The notes: generated from the sequence alone by a model not told the origin. 64,000 bases of DNA from Arthrobacter zhaoxinii (GCF_024385505.1 NZ_JANFLT010000006.1:620001-684000), one strand, 5' to 3'. Counted from the stretch's first letter, positions 46,697 to 55,544 are shown. Made by a program: numbers and translations.

Positions 46697-47908
46697 TTAC
46701 GCGCCCGTGGGGCTGTTTTCCGGCTGCGACTTGGGGACACGCATGGTGATCAAGGTGCCGGCGCCGGGAGCAGTGTCGATCACCAGCCCGTGGTTCGGCC
46801 CGTAGACCTGGCGCAGCCGCACATCGACGTTGCGCAGGCCCACATGGTCGCCGTCCGCATGCCCGGCCAGGACGGAGCGCAGGTGCTCGGGGTCCATACC
46901 CACCCCGTTGTCCTCGATCGTGATCACCGCGTCCGCACCGGCGTCGACGGCGGCAATGCTGATCCGCCCCTGCCCGTCCTTGGTTTCCAGGCCGTGCCGG
47001 ACGGAATTCTCCACCAGGGGCTGCAGGGACAGGAACGGAATGACGGTGCCCAGGACCTCGGGGGCGATCTGCAGGGCCACCTTCAGCCGCTCCCCGAAGC
47101 GTGCCCGTTCCAGCAGGAGGTACCGGTCCACCGATTCCAGTTCCTGGGCGATGGTGGTGAAGTTGCCGTGGCGGCGGAACGAATAGCGGGTGAAGTCGGC
47201 GAACTCGACCACCAGCTCCCGGGCGCGTGCCGGGTCGGTGTTGATGTAGGACGCAATCGCGTTCAGGGAGTTGTAGATGAAGTGGGGGCTGATCTGCGCC
47301 CGGAGCGCCCGGACTTCGGCCTCCATCAGCTGCGCGCGGGAGGCATCCAATTCCGCCAGCTCCACCTGCGTGGCGAGCCAGGCAGCCACCTCATTGGCCG
47401 CACGGACCAGCCCGGCGCGGACCTCGGGGGCGAACACCGCCACCGTGCCGACGGTCTCGCCGTTGACCGGCAGGGGGCAGATCAACAGTTCGCAGCCGCA
47501 CTCCTGCAGGCCCAATGCCCGCAGTGCGGCGCCGCGGAAGACCCGCGTCCGGCCGGATTCGAGCACCAGCGCTGCTGCGGACAACAGCCGTTCGCGGCGG
47601 AACGGCGTGTCATTGACCGTCCCGTCCCATGCCAGCACGGCGGAGGCATCGGTGATCACCAGGGTGTCGCAGTCCAGCAGATCACGCAGGTGGCGGCTGG
47701 CCTTGCGGGCGCCGGCCGGCGTCAGGCCGGCCCGCAGATGCGCCGAGGCGAGCGACGCCGTGTGCAGCGTGGCGTAGGTGGCCTGCTCGGCGTCGGACCC
47801 CAGGTCCCGCTGCGAGCGGCTGAGCCGGAAGCCGAGCGCACCCACCGCTGCGACGGTCAGGACGGCGACGGCGCAGATCAGGGCGATATCGACGGCGGGA
47901 CTGAGCAT
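46697..47908 (-). CDS. LytS-like sensor histidine kinase
   Basis: The 403-residue kinase has one hydrophobic helix at residues 7-28, a GAF-like domain over about 40-175 (DCDTLVITDASAVLAWDG) and the His_kinase domain: phospho-acceptor histidine in ALRAQISPHFIYNSLNAIA near 215 and an ATPase part with VENSVRHGLE and IEDNGVGM. It lacks the multi-helix 5TM sensor of LytS/BtsS. It leads a four-gene operon and diverges from the DUF485-actP operon. Confidence 0.9.
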   Translation of the reverse strand: MLSPAVDIALICAVAVLTVAAVGALGFRLSRSQRDLGSDAEQATYATLHTASLASAHLRAGLTPAGARKASRHLRDLLDCDTLVITDASAVLAWDGTVNDTPFRRERLLSAAALVLESGRTRVFRGAALRALGLQECGCELLICPLPVNGETVGTVAVFAPEVRAGLVRAANEVAAWLATQVELAELDASRAQLMEAEVRALRAQISPHFIYNSLNAIASYINTDPARARELVVEFADFTRYSFRRHGNFTTIAQELESVDRYLLLERARFGERLKVALQIAPEVLGTVIPFLSLQPLVENSVRHGLETKDGQGRISIAAVDAGADAVITIEDNGVGMDPEHLRSVLAGHADGDHVGLRNVDVRLRQVYGPNHGLVIDTAPGAGTLITMRVPKSQPENSPTGA

Positions 47909-47940
47909 GCACCCACCCTAGCTGCCCGGCCGCCGTCCCC

Positions 47941-47980
47941 GCCGTTCGACGCCGTTCGACGCCGTTCGGCGCCGTCGGGC
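47941..47980. repeat. 10-bp repeat, four copies, in the divergent regulatory region
   Basis: GCCGTTCGAC occurs twice, followed by GCCGTTCGGC and GCCGTCGGGC, all in 10-base register. It lies between the kinase start and the LytTR-type site. Confidence 0.7.
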
Positions 47981-48009
47981 ACCGTTCACCGCAGAGAACC
48001 GACCGTTCA
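47981..48009 (+). promoter_or_regulatory. Candidate LytTR binding site
   Basis: ACCGTTCA at 47981-47988 and again at 48002-48009 are separated by exactly 13 bases. E. coli BtsR binds ACC(G/A)CT(C/T)A repeated with the same 13-base gap. The site is 73 bases before the kinase gene and 135 before the DUF485-actP operon. Confidence 0.65.
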
Positions 48010-48056
48010 CCGACGCCCGGGTGCGCCTGGCACCTCACGGCGGCCGACTGGGGGAA

Positions 48057-48072
48057 AGTGATAAGCGTCACA
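48057..48072 (+). promoter_or_regulatory. CRP/GlxR-type site before the DUF485-actP operon
   Basis: AGTGA-N6-TCACA matches the CRP consensus at 9 of 10 conserved positions, 72 bases before the start of the DUF485 gene. Acetate-uptake genes are classical CRP/GlxR targets. Confidence 0.6.
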
Positions 48073-48143
48073 GCTTGCACAGCGTCGTGTCCTGACCTCC
48101 ACAGGTGGATGCCGCGCGGCGGGCCCCACCTAGAGGAGGAACA

Positions 48144-48515
48144 ATGGCTGAAGAGCAGCCGGTTTCACACGCTGCGCACCCGGAACAGGTGGACTTCCGG
48201 GACGTCCAGAGCTCGCCTGAGTTCCAGGAACTGCGCAAGCGCCAGCGCAGCTTTATTTTCCCCATGGCAGTGGTTTTCCTGGTCTGGTACTTCGCGTACG
48301 TCCTGCTGGCCGACTACGCCCACGAATTTATGTCGACTCCGGTGATCGGGAACATCAACATGGGCCTGATCCTCGGCCTGCTGCAGTTTGTGAGCACGTT
48401 CGGCATCACCATGTGGTACGTCAGCTACGCCAACCGCAAGATGGACCCCCTTGCGGCGGATCTCCGCCGTGACCTTGAGGCCCACGGAGTAAGCCGCCCG
48501 GAGGAGACGAAGTGA
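48144..48515 (+). CDS. DUF485 family membrane protein
   Basis: The 123-residue protein has two helices near residues 48-70 and 77-103 with a typical DUF485 core (FQELRKRQRSFIFPMAVVFL, then VWYFAYVLLADYA). Proteins of this family (YjcH in E. coli) are encoded next to the acetate symporter ActP. ATG at 48144 has GAGGAGGA directly upstream, which decides against ATG at 48105. It overlaps actP by 4 bases. Confidence 0.93.
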   Translation: MAEEQPVSHAAHPEQVDFRDVQSSPEFQELRKRQRSFIFPMAVVFLVWYFAYVLLADYAHEFMSTPVIGNINMGLILGLLQFVSTFGITMWYVSYANRKMDPLAADLRRDLEAHGVSRPEETK

Positions 48516-50140
48516 ACAGCCTGCACATTTCCGCCGCCACTGATGTTACGGCCGAGTCCATTAAGGATACCGGCCTGCTCAACATGATCATTTTCGGTGT
48601 CTTCGTGGCAGTCACCCTCGTGGTGGTGCTCCGCGCGAGCCGCAACAACAAGACGGCGGCCGACTACTACGCCGCCGGCCGGTCCTTCACCGGGCCGCAG
48701 AACGGCACCGCCATTGCCGGCGACTACCTCTCCGCGGCGTCCTTCCTCGGCATTGTCGGGGCCATCGCCGTGAACGGCTATGACGGCTTCCTGTACTCCA
48801 TTGGCTTCCTCGTTGCCTGGCTCGTCGCCCTGCTGCTGGTTGCTGAAATGCTCCGCAACACCGGCAAGTTCACCATGGCCGATGTGCTCTCCTTCCGGCT
48901 CAAGCAGCGTCCGGTCCGCATTGCGGCAGCCATCACCACCCTGGCGGTCTGCTTCTTCTACCTCCTGGCGCAGATGGCCGGCGCAGGTGGACTGGTCTCC
49001 CTGCTGATGGGTATCGACAGCAAGATCGGGCAGTCCCTGGTGATTACCGTCGTCGGCGCCCTGATGATCATTTATGTATTGATCGGCGGCATGAAGGGCA
49101 CCACCTGGGTGCAGATCATCAAGGCCTTCCTGCTGATTGCAGGCGCGGCCATCATGACCGTCTGGGTCCTGGCCCTGCACAACTTCAACCTCTCGGACCT
49201 GCTGGGGGCAGCCGTCGAGACCACCGGCAATCCCGCCATCCTGGATCCGGGGCTGCAGTACGGCAAGTCGGACACCTCCAAGCTGGACTTCGTCTCCCTC
49301 GGACTGGCTTTGGTGCTGGGCACCGCCGCCCTGCCGCACGTGCTGATGCGTTTCTACACGGTTCCCACCGCCAAGGAAGCCCGCCGGTCCGTTGTCTGGG
49401 CCATCTGGCTGATCGGCATCTTCTACCTGTTCACCCTGGTCCTGGGCTACGGCGCCGCGGCACTGATCGGTTCCGAAGCCATCGCCAGCGCTCCCGGCGG
49501 AGTGAACTCGGCAGCACCGCTGCTCGCCTTCGCACTGGGCGGACCGGTGCTGCTGGGACTGATTTCCGCCGTCGCCTTCGCCACCATCCTCGCGGTGGTC
49601 GCAGGCCTGACCATCACGGCAGCGGCGTCCTTCGCCCACGACATCTACGCCAACGTCATCCGTAAGGGTGAGGTGGACGCAGACGGAGAAGTGAAGGTAG
49701 CCCGCACCACGGTGGTGGTGATCGGCATCATCTCGATCCTGGGCGGCATCGGCGCACAGGGGCAGAACGTGGCCTTCCTGGTGGCCCTCGCCTTCGCAGT
49801 GGCAGCCAGTGCCAACCTGCCCACGATCGTGTACTCGCTCTACTGGAGGAAGTTCTCCACACAGGGTGCACTGTGGAGCATGTACGGCGGCCTCGCGTCG
49901 GCAATCCTGCTCATTGCGTTCTCGCCGGTGGTTTCCGGTGCGGAAACCTCGATGATCTCCGGGGTGGACTTCCACTGGTTCCCGCTCAACAACCCGGGCA
50001 TCGTGTCCATCCCGCTGGCCTTCTTCCTGGGCTGGCTGGGCACCGTGCTGGATAAGAACACCGAATCCGCCATCAAGCAGGCAGAGATGGAAGTCCGGTC
50101 CCTGACCGGCGTCGGCGCCGAAAAGGCCGTCGACCACTAA
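48512..50140 (+). CDS. actP: Cation/acetate symporter
   Basis: The 542-residue membrane protein has about 13 helices and ActP-type SSS motifs: YYAAGRSFTGPQNGTAIAGD near residue 50, GGMKGTTWVQIIKAFLL near 190 and LPHVLMRFYTVPTAKEARRS near 272. It takes up acetate or a similar short carboxylate with a cation. The DUF485 partner is translated just before it through a GTGA overlap. A LytTR-type and a CRP-type site lie upstream. Confidence 0.93.
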   Translation: MNSLHISAATDVTAESIKDTGLLNMIIFGVFVAVTLVVVLRASRNNKTAADYYAAGRSFTGPQNGTAIAGDYLSAASFLGIVGAIAVNGYDGFLYSIGFLVAWLVALLLVAEMLRNTGKFTMADVLSFRLKQRPVRIAAAITTLAVCFFYLLAQMAGAGGLVSLLMGIDSKIGQSLVITVVGALMIIYVLIGGMKGTTWVQIIKAFLLIAGAAIMTVWVLALHNFNLSDLLGAAVETTGNPAILDPGLQYGKSDTSKLDFVSLGLALVLGTAALPHVLMRFYTVPTAKEARRSVVWAIWLIGIFYLFTLVLGYGAAALIGSEAIASAPGGVNSAAPLLAFALGGPVLLGLISAVAFATILAVVAGLTITAAASFAHDIYANVIRKGEVDADGEVKVARTTVVVIGIISILGGIGAQGQNVAFLVALAFAVAASANLPTIVYSLYWRKFSTQGALWSMYGGLASAILLIAFSPVVSGAETSMISGVDFHWFPLNNPGIVSIPLAFFLGWLGTVLDKNTESAIKQAEMEVRSLTGVGAEKAVDH

Positions 50141-50172
50141 AGGGCAGCAGTCTCAGCCAAGGCAGGTTCCGC

Positions 50173-50712
50173 TCAGGCGGAGCCTGCCTTTGCTGTTGCC
50201 GGGGTCCGGTCCGGGCGCAAAGGGTCCGGCGACGACGGCGGGGGCAGCCCCGCACCCCGGCGCAGCAGGGGAGCGGCACGCAGGGGAATGAGTTCGCCCA
50301 TGGCCAGGTTGGTGTCACAGCGCTCCACCCCCGCGATGGCGAGGATCTGCTTGTTGATACGGAACAGGTCTTCGGCGTCTGCAGCCACCACACGCAGCAG
50401 GATGTCGGCGTCTCCGGTGAGGCCGTGGGCTTCGACAACCTCGGGCAGCCCGGCCAGGTCTTCGGTGATCCGCGCCAGGCTCGGCTGGTGGACATGGACA
50501 TGCACAAACGCCATCAGGGGGTAGCCCAGGGCGGCAGCGCTGATCCGGCGCTCGAACGGCAGAAAAGCCCCCTTGCGTTCCAGACCGGCCAGCCGCGCCT
50601 GAACCGTATTGCGGGAGAGGCCGAGTGCCGCGGCCAGGGCCACCGCCGTACGGGTGGAATCCTCCGCCAGGGCAAGCAGGAGGCGAAGGTCGGTGGCGTC
50701 GAGGGGCTGCAT
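50173..50712 (-). CDS. Lrp/AsnC-family transcriptional regulator
   Basis: The 179-residue protein has an N-terminal helix-turn-helix (MQPLDATDLRLLLALAEDS then ALGLSRNTVQARL) and a RAM ligand-binding domain (VVEAHGLTGDADILLRVVA) followed by a Pro-rich tail. Lrp-type proteins sense amino acids. It diverges from the branched-chain ketoacid dehydrogenase genes 161 bases away, so it may act like the Lrp-type activator BkdR of Pseudomonas. ATG at 50712 is chosen by homology. Confidence 0.9.
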   Translation of the reverse strand: MQPLDATDLRLLLALAEDSTRTAVALAAALGLSRNTVQARLAGLERKGAFLPFERRISAAALGYPLMAFVHVHVHQPSLARITEDLAGLPEVVEAHGLTGDADILLRVVAADAEDLFRINKQILAIAGVERCDTNLAMGELIPLRAAPLLRRGAGLPPPSSPDPLRPDRTPATAKAGSA

Positions 50713-50796
50713 AGTGCGCAACGCTAGCACGGCGTTAGAACCGTTTATAGGGCAGGATGCTCGGTCTTTGGAGGAATGGTTGTGCCAAGTGTTAAG

Positions 50797-50812
50797 TGTG
50801 AGTAGGGTCACA
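50797..50812 (+). promoter_or_regulatory. Perfect CRP/GlxR-type site before the E1 alpha gene
   Basis: TGTGA-GTAGGG-TCACA matches all ten conserved positions of the CRP/GlxR consensus. It is 61 bases before the start of bkdA and in the divergent gap with the Lrp gene. A smaller inverted repeat AACGC-N7-GCGTT at about 50720 may be an Lrp half. Confidence 0.75.
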
Positions 50813-50873
50813 TGTACCCGGGCAATGGAGCCCGGAGTCGGCCCCGCCACCCCTGGGGCCCAAACACGGAAGG

Positions 50874-52016
50874 ATGCGTATCCAAGTGTCCCTGCATACC
50901 CCGGTGCGGCACCCGGAAAACTCCGGCAGTTTCCCCACCGACCCGTACGTACAGCTCGTCACTCCCGACGGCATCCGCACCCCCGACCCCCTGTATGACC
51001 GCTGGATCGAGGACATCGACGGAGCCCGGCTGCAGGAGCTCTACATCGACATGGCTGTCATCCGCCGCATCGATACCGAAGCAACGGCCCTGCAGCGCCA
51101 GGGCGAGCTGGGGCTGTGGCCTCCGCTGCTCGGCCAGGAAGCCGCACAGATCGGCTCCGTGCGTTCCCTGCGTTCCTCCGACTTCGTTTTTCCCAGCTAC
51201 CGGGAGAATGGCGTGGCCTACTGCCGCGGAGTGGAGCCCGGGGACCTGATGAAGGTCTGGCGCGGCAACGCCGGCGCCGGCTGGGACCCGTATCAGGTGA
51301 ACATGGCACCCACCCAGGTCATTATCGGCGCCCAGGCCCTGCATGCCGCCGGGTACGCCATGGGCATCACCCGCGACGGTACCGACGACGCCGTGATCAG
51401 CTACTTCGGCGACGGCGCCACCAGCCAGGGCGATGTCAACGAGGCCATGGTGTTTGCCGCGAGCTTCAACTCCCCGGTGGTTTTCTTCTGCACGAACAAC
51501 CAGTGGGCCATCTCCGAACCGGTGACCCTGCAGGCGCAGGTACCCATCGCCAACCGCGCCCCGGGCTTCGGCATTCCGTCCATCCGCGTGGACGGCAACG
51601 ACGTACTTGCGGTCATGGCCGCCACCCGGGAGGCCCTGGACCGGGCCCGCTCCGGCAACGGACCGACCTTCATTGAAGCGGTCACCTACCGGATGGGTCC
51701 GCACACCACAGCCGATGACCCAACGCGCTACCGGGACTCCGCCGAACTGGAACGGTGGCGGTTAAAGGATCCGCTGACCCGGCTTCAGGCACTGCTGGTC
51801 TCCATGGATCTGTTCACCGAGGAGTTCGCCGCCGAAGCCGCCCGCCGCGCCGACGACGTGGCTGCCGAGCTGCGCGCCGCGTGCCTCGGGATGCCGGACC
51901 CGCTGCCTGCGGATGTTTTTGCCCATGTCTATTCCGAGCCCCACTCCTGGCTGGACCGCCAGCAGGAGCAGTACTCGCGCTATCTCAGCGGTTTCGCTGG
52001 CGAGGAGAACCGTTAA
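50874..52016 (+). CDS. bkdA: Branched-chain 2-oxo acid dehydrogenase E1, alpha subunit
   Basis: The 380-residue ThDP enzyme subunit decarboxylates the keto acids of Leu, Ile and Val (pyruvate is an alternative). The ThDP/magnesium motif GDGATSQGDVNEAM, followed by a CTNNQWAIS segment, is near residues 180-212, and the phosphorylation-loop region TYRMGPHTTADDPTRY near 271. It overlaps E1 beta by one base (TAATG). Beside a leucine-degradation operon, a branched-chain role is favoured over pyruvate. Confidence 0.9.
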   Translation: MRIQVSLHTPVRHPENSGSFPTDPYVQLVTPDGIRTPDPLYDRWIEDIDGARLQELYIDMAVIRRIDTEATALQRQGELGLWPPLLGQEAAQIGSVRSLRSSDFVFPSYRENGVAYCRGVEPGDLMKVWRGNAGAGWDPYQVNMAPTQVIIGAQALHAAGYAMGITRDGTDDAVISYFGDGATSQGDVNEAMVFAASFNSPVVFFCTNNQWAISEPVTLQAQVPIANRAPGFGIPSIRVDGNDVLAVMAATREALDRARSGNGPTFIEAVTYRMGPHTTADDPTRYRDSAELERWRLKDPLTRLQALLVSMDLFTEEFAAEAARRADDVAAELRAACLGMPDPLPADVFAHVYSEPHSWLDRQQEQYSRYLSGFAGEENR

Positions 52017-53035
52017 TGACCAGCATGACTTTCGGGCGGGCAATCAATGCCGGCCTGCGCCGGGCGATGGAGCAGGATCCCCGCGTCCTCATTATGGGTG
52101 AGGACGTCGGCAAGCTCGGCGGCGTTTTCCGGATCACCGACGGACTCCAGAAGGACTTCGGTCCGCTGCGGGTGGTAGACACCCCGCTCGCCGAGTCCGG
52201 GATCATGGGCACAGCCGTGGGACTGGCGTTCCGCGGCTACCGCCCCGTAGTGGAAATCCAGTTCGACGGCTTCATCTACCCGGCATTCGACCAGATCGTG
52301 TCCCAGGTGGCGAAGATGCACTACCGGTCCCGCGGAACGGTGAAGCTGCCGCTGACCATCAGGGTGCCCTTCGGCGGCGGCATCGGTTCCCCTGAACACC
52401 ACTCCGAATCGCCCGAGGCATACTTCACCCACACCTCGGGGCTGCGCGTGATCAGCGTGTCCAACCCGCAGGACGCCTACACCATGATCCAGCAGGCCAT
52501 TGCCTCCGACGATCCGGTGCTCTACTTCGAACCGAAGCGCCGCTACCACGTCAAGGGCGAGGTGGACGAAGCAGCGGCACCGCAGCTTCCCATGGGCTCC
52601 GCGCGGGTGGTCAGCGAGGGGACCGACGTGACCCTGGTGGCGTACGGACCGCTGGTTCCCACCGCACGCGACGCCGCCGTGGCTGCCTCGGATGAAGGCG
52701 TGTCCGTGGAAGTCATTGACCTGCGCTCCCTGGCACCGATCGACTTCGCCACGGTGGAGGGCTCCGTGCGGAAGACCGGCCGGCTGGTGATCACGCATGA
52801 AGCTGCCCAGTCCGGCGGCGTGGGAGCCGAGATCGCCGCGAGCATCACCGAACGCTGCTTCGAGTACCTGGAGCATGCACCGGTCCGGGTGACCGGCTTC
52901 GACATCCCGTATCCGCCCGCCCGGCTGGAATCCCATCACCTGCCGGACCTCGACCGCATCCTTGACGGTGTCGACTGCGTGCTGGACCGGCCCAGTTCCC
53001 TGGCCGGCGTCGTTTCCGGATCGGCGGCGAGCTGA
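52016..53035 (+). CDS. bkdB: Branched-chain 2-oxo acid dehydrogenase E1, beta subunit
   Basis: The 339-residue partner completes the alpha2-beta2 E1. It begins MTSMTFGRAINAGLRRAMEQ and has GEDVGKLGGVFR near residue 24, VEIQFDGFIYPAFDQIVSQ near 79 and a C-terminal transketolase domain with VEVIDLRSLAPID. ATG at 52016 overlaps the previous stop; the frame is open upstream inside bkdA but not coding. It overlaps bkdC by one base. Confidence 0.93.
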   Translation: MTSMTFGRAINAGLRRAMEQDPRVLIMGEDVGKLGGVFRITDGLQKDFGPLRVVDTPLAESGIMGTAVGLAFRGYRPVVEIQFDGFIYPAFDQIVSQVAKMHYRSRGTVKLPLTIRVPFGGGIGSPEHHSESPEAYFTHTSGLRVISVSNPQDAYTMIQQAIASDDPVLYFEPKRRYHVKGEVDEAAAPQLPMGSARVVSEGTDVTLVAYGPLVPTARDAAVAASDEGVSVEVIDLRSLAPIDFATVEGSVRKTGRLVITHEAAQSGGVGAEIAASITERCFEYLEHAPVRVTGFDIPYPPARLESHHLPDLDRILDGVDCVLDRPSSLAGVVSGSAAS

Positions 53036-54405
53036 TGCTGCGCGAATTCCGCCTCCCGGACCTGGGGGAGGGGCTCACCGAGTCCGAGATCCTGAACTGG
53101 CACGTCAGCGTGGGGGACATCGTTGAGTTGAACCAGGTGATCGCCGATGTGGAGACCGCCAAGGCCGTGGTTGAACTGCCGTCGCCGTACGCCGGCATCG
53201 TGGCGCAGCTGCACGAACCGGCGGGGACCGTGGTGGAGGTCGGTTCTCCGATTGTGTCGTTCGAGGTCGCGGTGCCGGCCGGCGCAGACACGGGTGCGCC
53301 CGAGGCAGGCGCCGGACCCGTGTCTGCGAAACGGGAGCCGACTCTGGTGGGCTACGGAGCGGTACCCGACTCCGGGGGACGCCCGGCCCGGCGGCGCCGC
53401 GGGCAGGCTCCCGCTGCGGATCCCGTCCCTGCCTCGGTCCCTGCTGTCGTGCCTGCAGATTCCGCACCTGCAGCGACGCCTGCACCCACGCCTGCACCGG
53501 TGCATGAACGTCCGCGGTCCACTCCGCCGGTCCGCAAGCTGGCCCGGGATATGGGAGTGGATCTCACCCAGGTGCAGGGATCCGGTCCGGGCGGGCTCGT
53601 GGTGCGTACCGACGTCGTCCGTGCTGCTTCACCGGCCGCCGAAACGATGCAAACGTCCGCACCTGACGCCGCCGCTGCCGCGCCTGCCCCGCCGCCACCT
53701 GCGGGACGGGAGGAGCGGACAGCGATCTCCGGCATGCGGAAGCATACTGCCGCCGCCATGGTGGCCAGCGCGTTCACGGCTCCCCATGCCACGGTGTTCC
53801 TTACCGTGGATGTCACTCCCACCATGGAACTCCTGAAACGGCTCCGGCAGCAGCCGGCCTTCGAGGGCCTGAAGCTGTCCCCGCTGACGCTGGCAGCCAA
53901 GGCAGTGTGCCTGGGGCTGCGGCGCTTCCCGTCGCTGAATTCGCGGTGGGATGAGTCGGCGCGGGAAATCGTCCGCTACAACTATGTGAACCTCGGCATC
54001 GCGGCGGCGACCCCGCGCGGGCTGATGGTTCCCAATATCAAGGACGCCCAGACGCTGAGCCTGCACGGCCTCGCCGCGGCCGTGACGGCGCTGGCACAGA
54101 CCGCGCGGGACGGGAAAACGCCGCCGGCAGACCTGACCGGCGGAACCATCTCCATCTCCAACGTGGGGGTGTTCGGCGTCGACGCCGGGACGCCCATTCT
54201 GAATCCGGGAGAAGCGGGCATCCTGGCGCTGGGAGCGGTTCGGCGGCAGCCCTGGGAGTACGAGGGGGCCATCGCCCTTCGCTCGGTTATGACGCTGAGC
54301 CTCTCCTTCGACCACCGGCTGGTGGACGGCGAGCAGGGGGCCGGGTTCCTGAGTGACGTGGGAGCGGTCCTGGCCGATCCCGCGCTGGCGCTGGCCATGG
54401 CCTAA
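53035..54405 (+). CDS. bkdC: Dihydrolipoamide acyltransferase (E2) of the 2-oxo acid dehydrogenase
   Basis: The 456-residue E2 core has one lipoyl domain (residues 1-78; lipoyl-lysine Lys43 in VETAKAVVEL), an Ala/Pro linker, a peripheral subunit-binding domain (TPPVRKLARDMGVDLTQVQG near 162) and the catalytic domain ending in His427 and Asp431 of DHRLVDG. It passes the acyl group to CoA. E3 is not in the window. A hairpin GCTCC...GGGAGC at about 54414-54456 follows. Confidence 0.93.
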   Translation: MLREFRLPDLGEGLTESEILNWHVSVGDIVELNQVIADVETAKAVVELPSPYAGIVAQLHEPAGTVVEVGSPIVSFEVAVPAGADTGAPEAGAGPVSAKREPTLVGYGAVPDSGGRPARRRRGQAPAADPVPASVPAVVPADSAPAATPAPTPAPVHERPRSTPPVRKLARDMGVDLTQVQGSGPGGLVVRTDVVRAASPAAETMQTSAPDAAAAAPAPPPPAGREERTAISGMRKHTAAAMVASAFTAPHATVFLTVDVTPTMELLKRLRQQPAFEGLKLSPLTLAAKAVCLGLRRFPSLNSRWDESAREIVRYNYVNLGIAAATPRGLMVPNIKDAQTLSLHGLAAAVTALAQTARDGKTPPADLTGGTISISNVGVFGVDAGTPILNPGEAGILALGAVRRQPWEYEGAIALRSVMTLSLSFDHRLVDGEQGAGFLSDVGAVLADPALALAMA

Positions 54406-54542
54406 ACCGCCGTGCTCCTTGGGGAAGGCCGACTTACGCCCGTCTTCCCCGGGAGCAGTCAGGCCGGTCCCCGAAACAACGCTCCGATAACGAAATCCCG
54501 GCAGCGGTTCACCGGCCCGGGCGGACTGTTAGCGTCGTGCGC

Positions 54543-54938
54543 ATGAGAAAACGACATTTGCCAACCGTCGCTGCAGCCCTCGTCTCGGGTGTCCTTCTGG
54601 CCGGCTGTACGGGTCAGGACCAACAGACCCAGCAGGAGCCGGCAGCATCCGGGGAAGCCAGTGCAACTGCCGCTCCTGTTTCCGGCACCTACACGGGGAC
54701 GCAGACCTTCGACCTGGGCACTCCGCCGGCGGAAGCAACGGAGATCGCCGTGGAGATCACCTGCCTTGATGCGGGCACCCTTACCCTGCCCAGCGGTGCG
54801 GAAGTCACGTGCCGGGATTCCACCGAGCGGATGACGACAGGCATCTGGTCGTTTCCGCTGGTCCCGGGACAGCACACCGTTGAGGTTCAGGCGAGCGAGC
54901 CAGCCATCAGCTACGAAGTGAAAATCGCCTACGCATAG
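54543..54938 (+). CDS. Putative lipoprotein
   Basis: The 131-residue protein starts MRKRHLPTVAAALVSGVLLA, then GC, a lipobox LLAGC with the lipidated cysteine near residue 21. A Gln/Glu/Ala-rich spacer and a small beta-rich domain (GTYTGTQTFDLGTPPAEATE, two later cysteines) follow. It is probably an outer-face lipoprotein of unknown function. GTG at 54537 is an alternative start. Confidence 0.72.
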   Translation: MRKRHLPTVAAALVSGVLLAGCTGQDQQTQQEPAASGEASATAAPVSGTYTGTQTFDLGTPPAEATEIAVEITCLDAGTLTLPSGAEVTCRDSTERMTTGIWSFPLVPGQHTVEVQASEPAISYEVKIAYA

Positions 54939-54950
54939 TCAGTTGCCGCT

Positions 54951-55010
54951 GCCGCCCCGGAGAAATCCGGGGCGGCTCTTAGCGTGCTGCGGCCGGGACC
55001 GGCAGCACGC
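54951..55010. terminator. Two adjacent terminator-like hairpins
   Basis: GCCGCCCCGGA/TCCGGGGCGGC (54951-54976) has a perfect 11-base stem followed by a short T-containing tail. GCGTGCTGC/GCAGCACGC (54982-55010) comes next. They separate the lipoprotein gene from the convergent GNAT gene. Confidence 0.82.
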
Positions 55011-55014
55011 AGCC

Positions 55015-55482
55015 CTAGCGAAGTTCGAGCTCGAGTTCCTTCACCACGGCACCGCGGGCATTGGCAAAGCCCTGCGTTTCGCCGATGACCGTAAAGCCGT
55101 ACTTTTCCAGGATGCGGATGGAACTGACGTTGTCCGCCACTGCCCGGGCGCGGATCGGCCGTTCGGCGAACTCCTCCAGGAACAAGCCCACCGCCGCGGT
55201 GGTAATGCCCTGCCCCCAGCGTGCCTTATCGATCCAGTAGCTGATCTCGGGGATGTCGCCGTCCCGGTACGCCAGAATGCTGCCTGCCACCTCGCCGTCG
55301 GCCACAATGGTGCGCACCGTGACGGTCGGATCATTGAGGATGCTCTGCCAGTGATGGTCGAAGACGCCGCGGTCTGCTGGATTCTTGGCGCTGAACGCGG
55401 CCATATGGTTGGCGCTCGGGTCCAGCTGGTGGGAGAAGAACTCCTCCAGGTCGGCGGGAACTACGGCACGAAGCTCAATCAC
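55015..55482 (-). CDS. GNAT-family acetyltransferase (RimJ/RimL-like)
   Basis: The 155-residue protein starts with GTG (VIELRAVVPADLEEFF) and has the acetyl-CoA loop ARWGQGITTAAVGLFLEEF near residue 88 and VADNVSSIRILEKYGF near 113, the pattern of RimJ/RimL-type N-acetyltransferases. The acceptor is unknown. Starts further upstream in the same frame do not resemble the family. Confidence 0.82.
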   Translation of the reverse strand: MIELRAVVPADLEEFFSHQLDPSANHMAAFSAKNPADRGVFDHHWQSILNDPTVTVRTIVADGEVAGSILAYRDGDIPEISYWIDKARWGQGITTAAVGLFLEEFAERPIRARAVADNVSSIRILEKYGFTVIGETQGFANARGAVVKELELELR

Positions 55483-55544
55483 GGCAGGTCTTTCTGCTCG
55501 GGGGTGGAGTTCGGCCCGCCGGAAGGAACCGGCGGGCAGATAAG

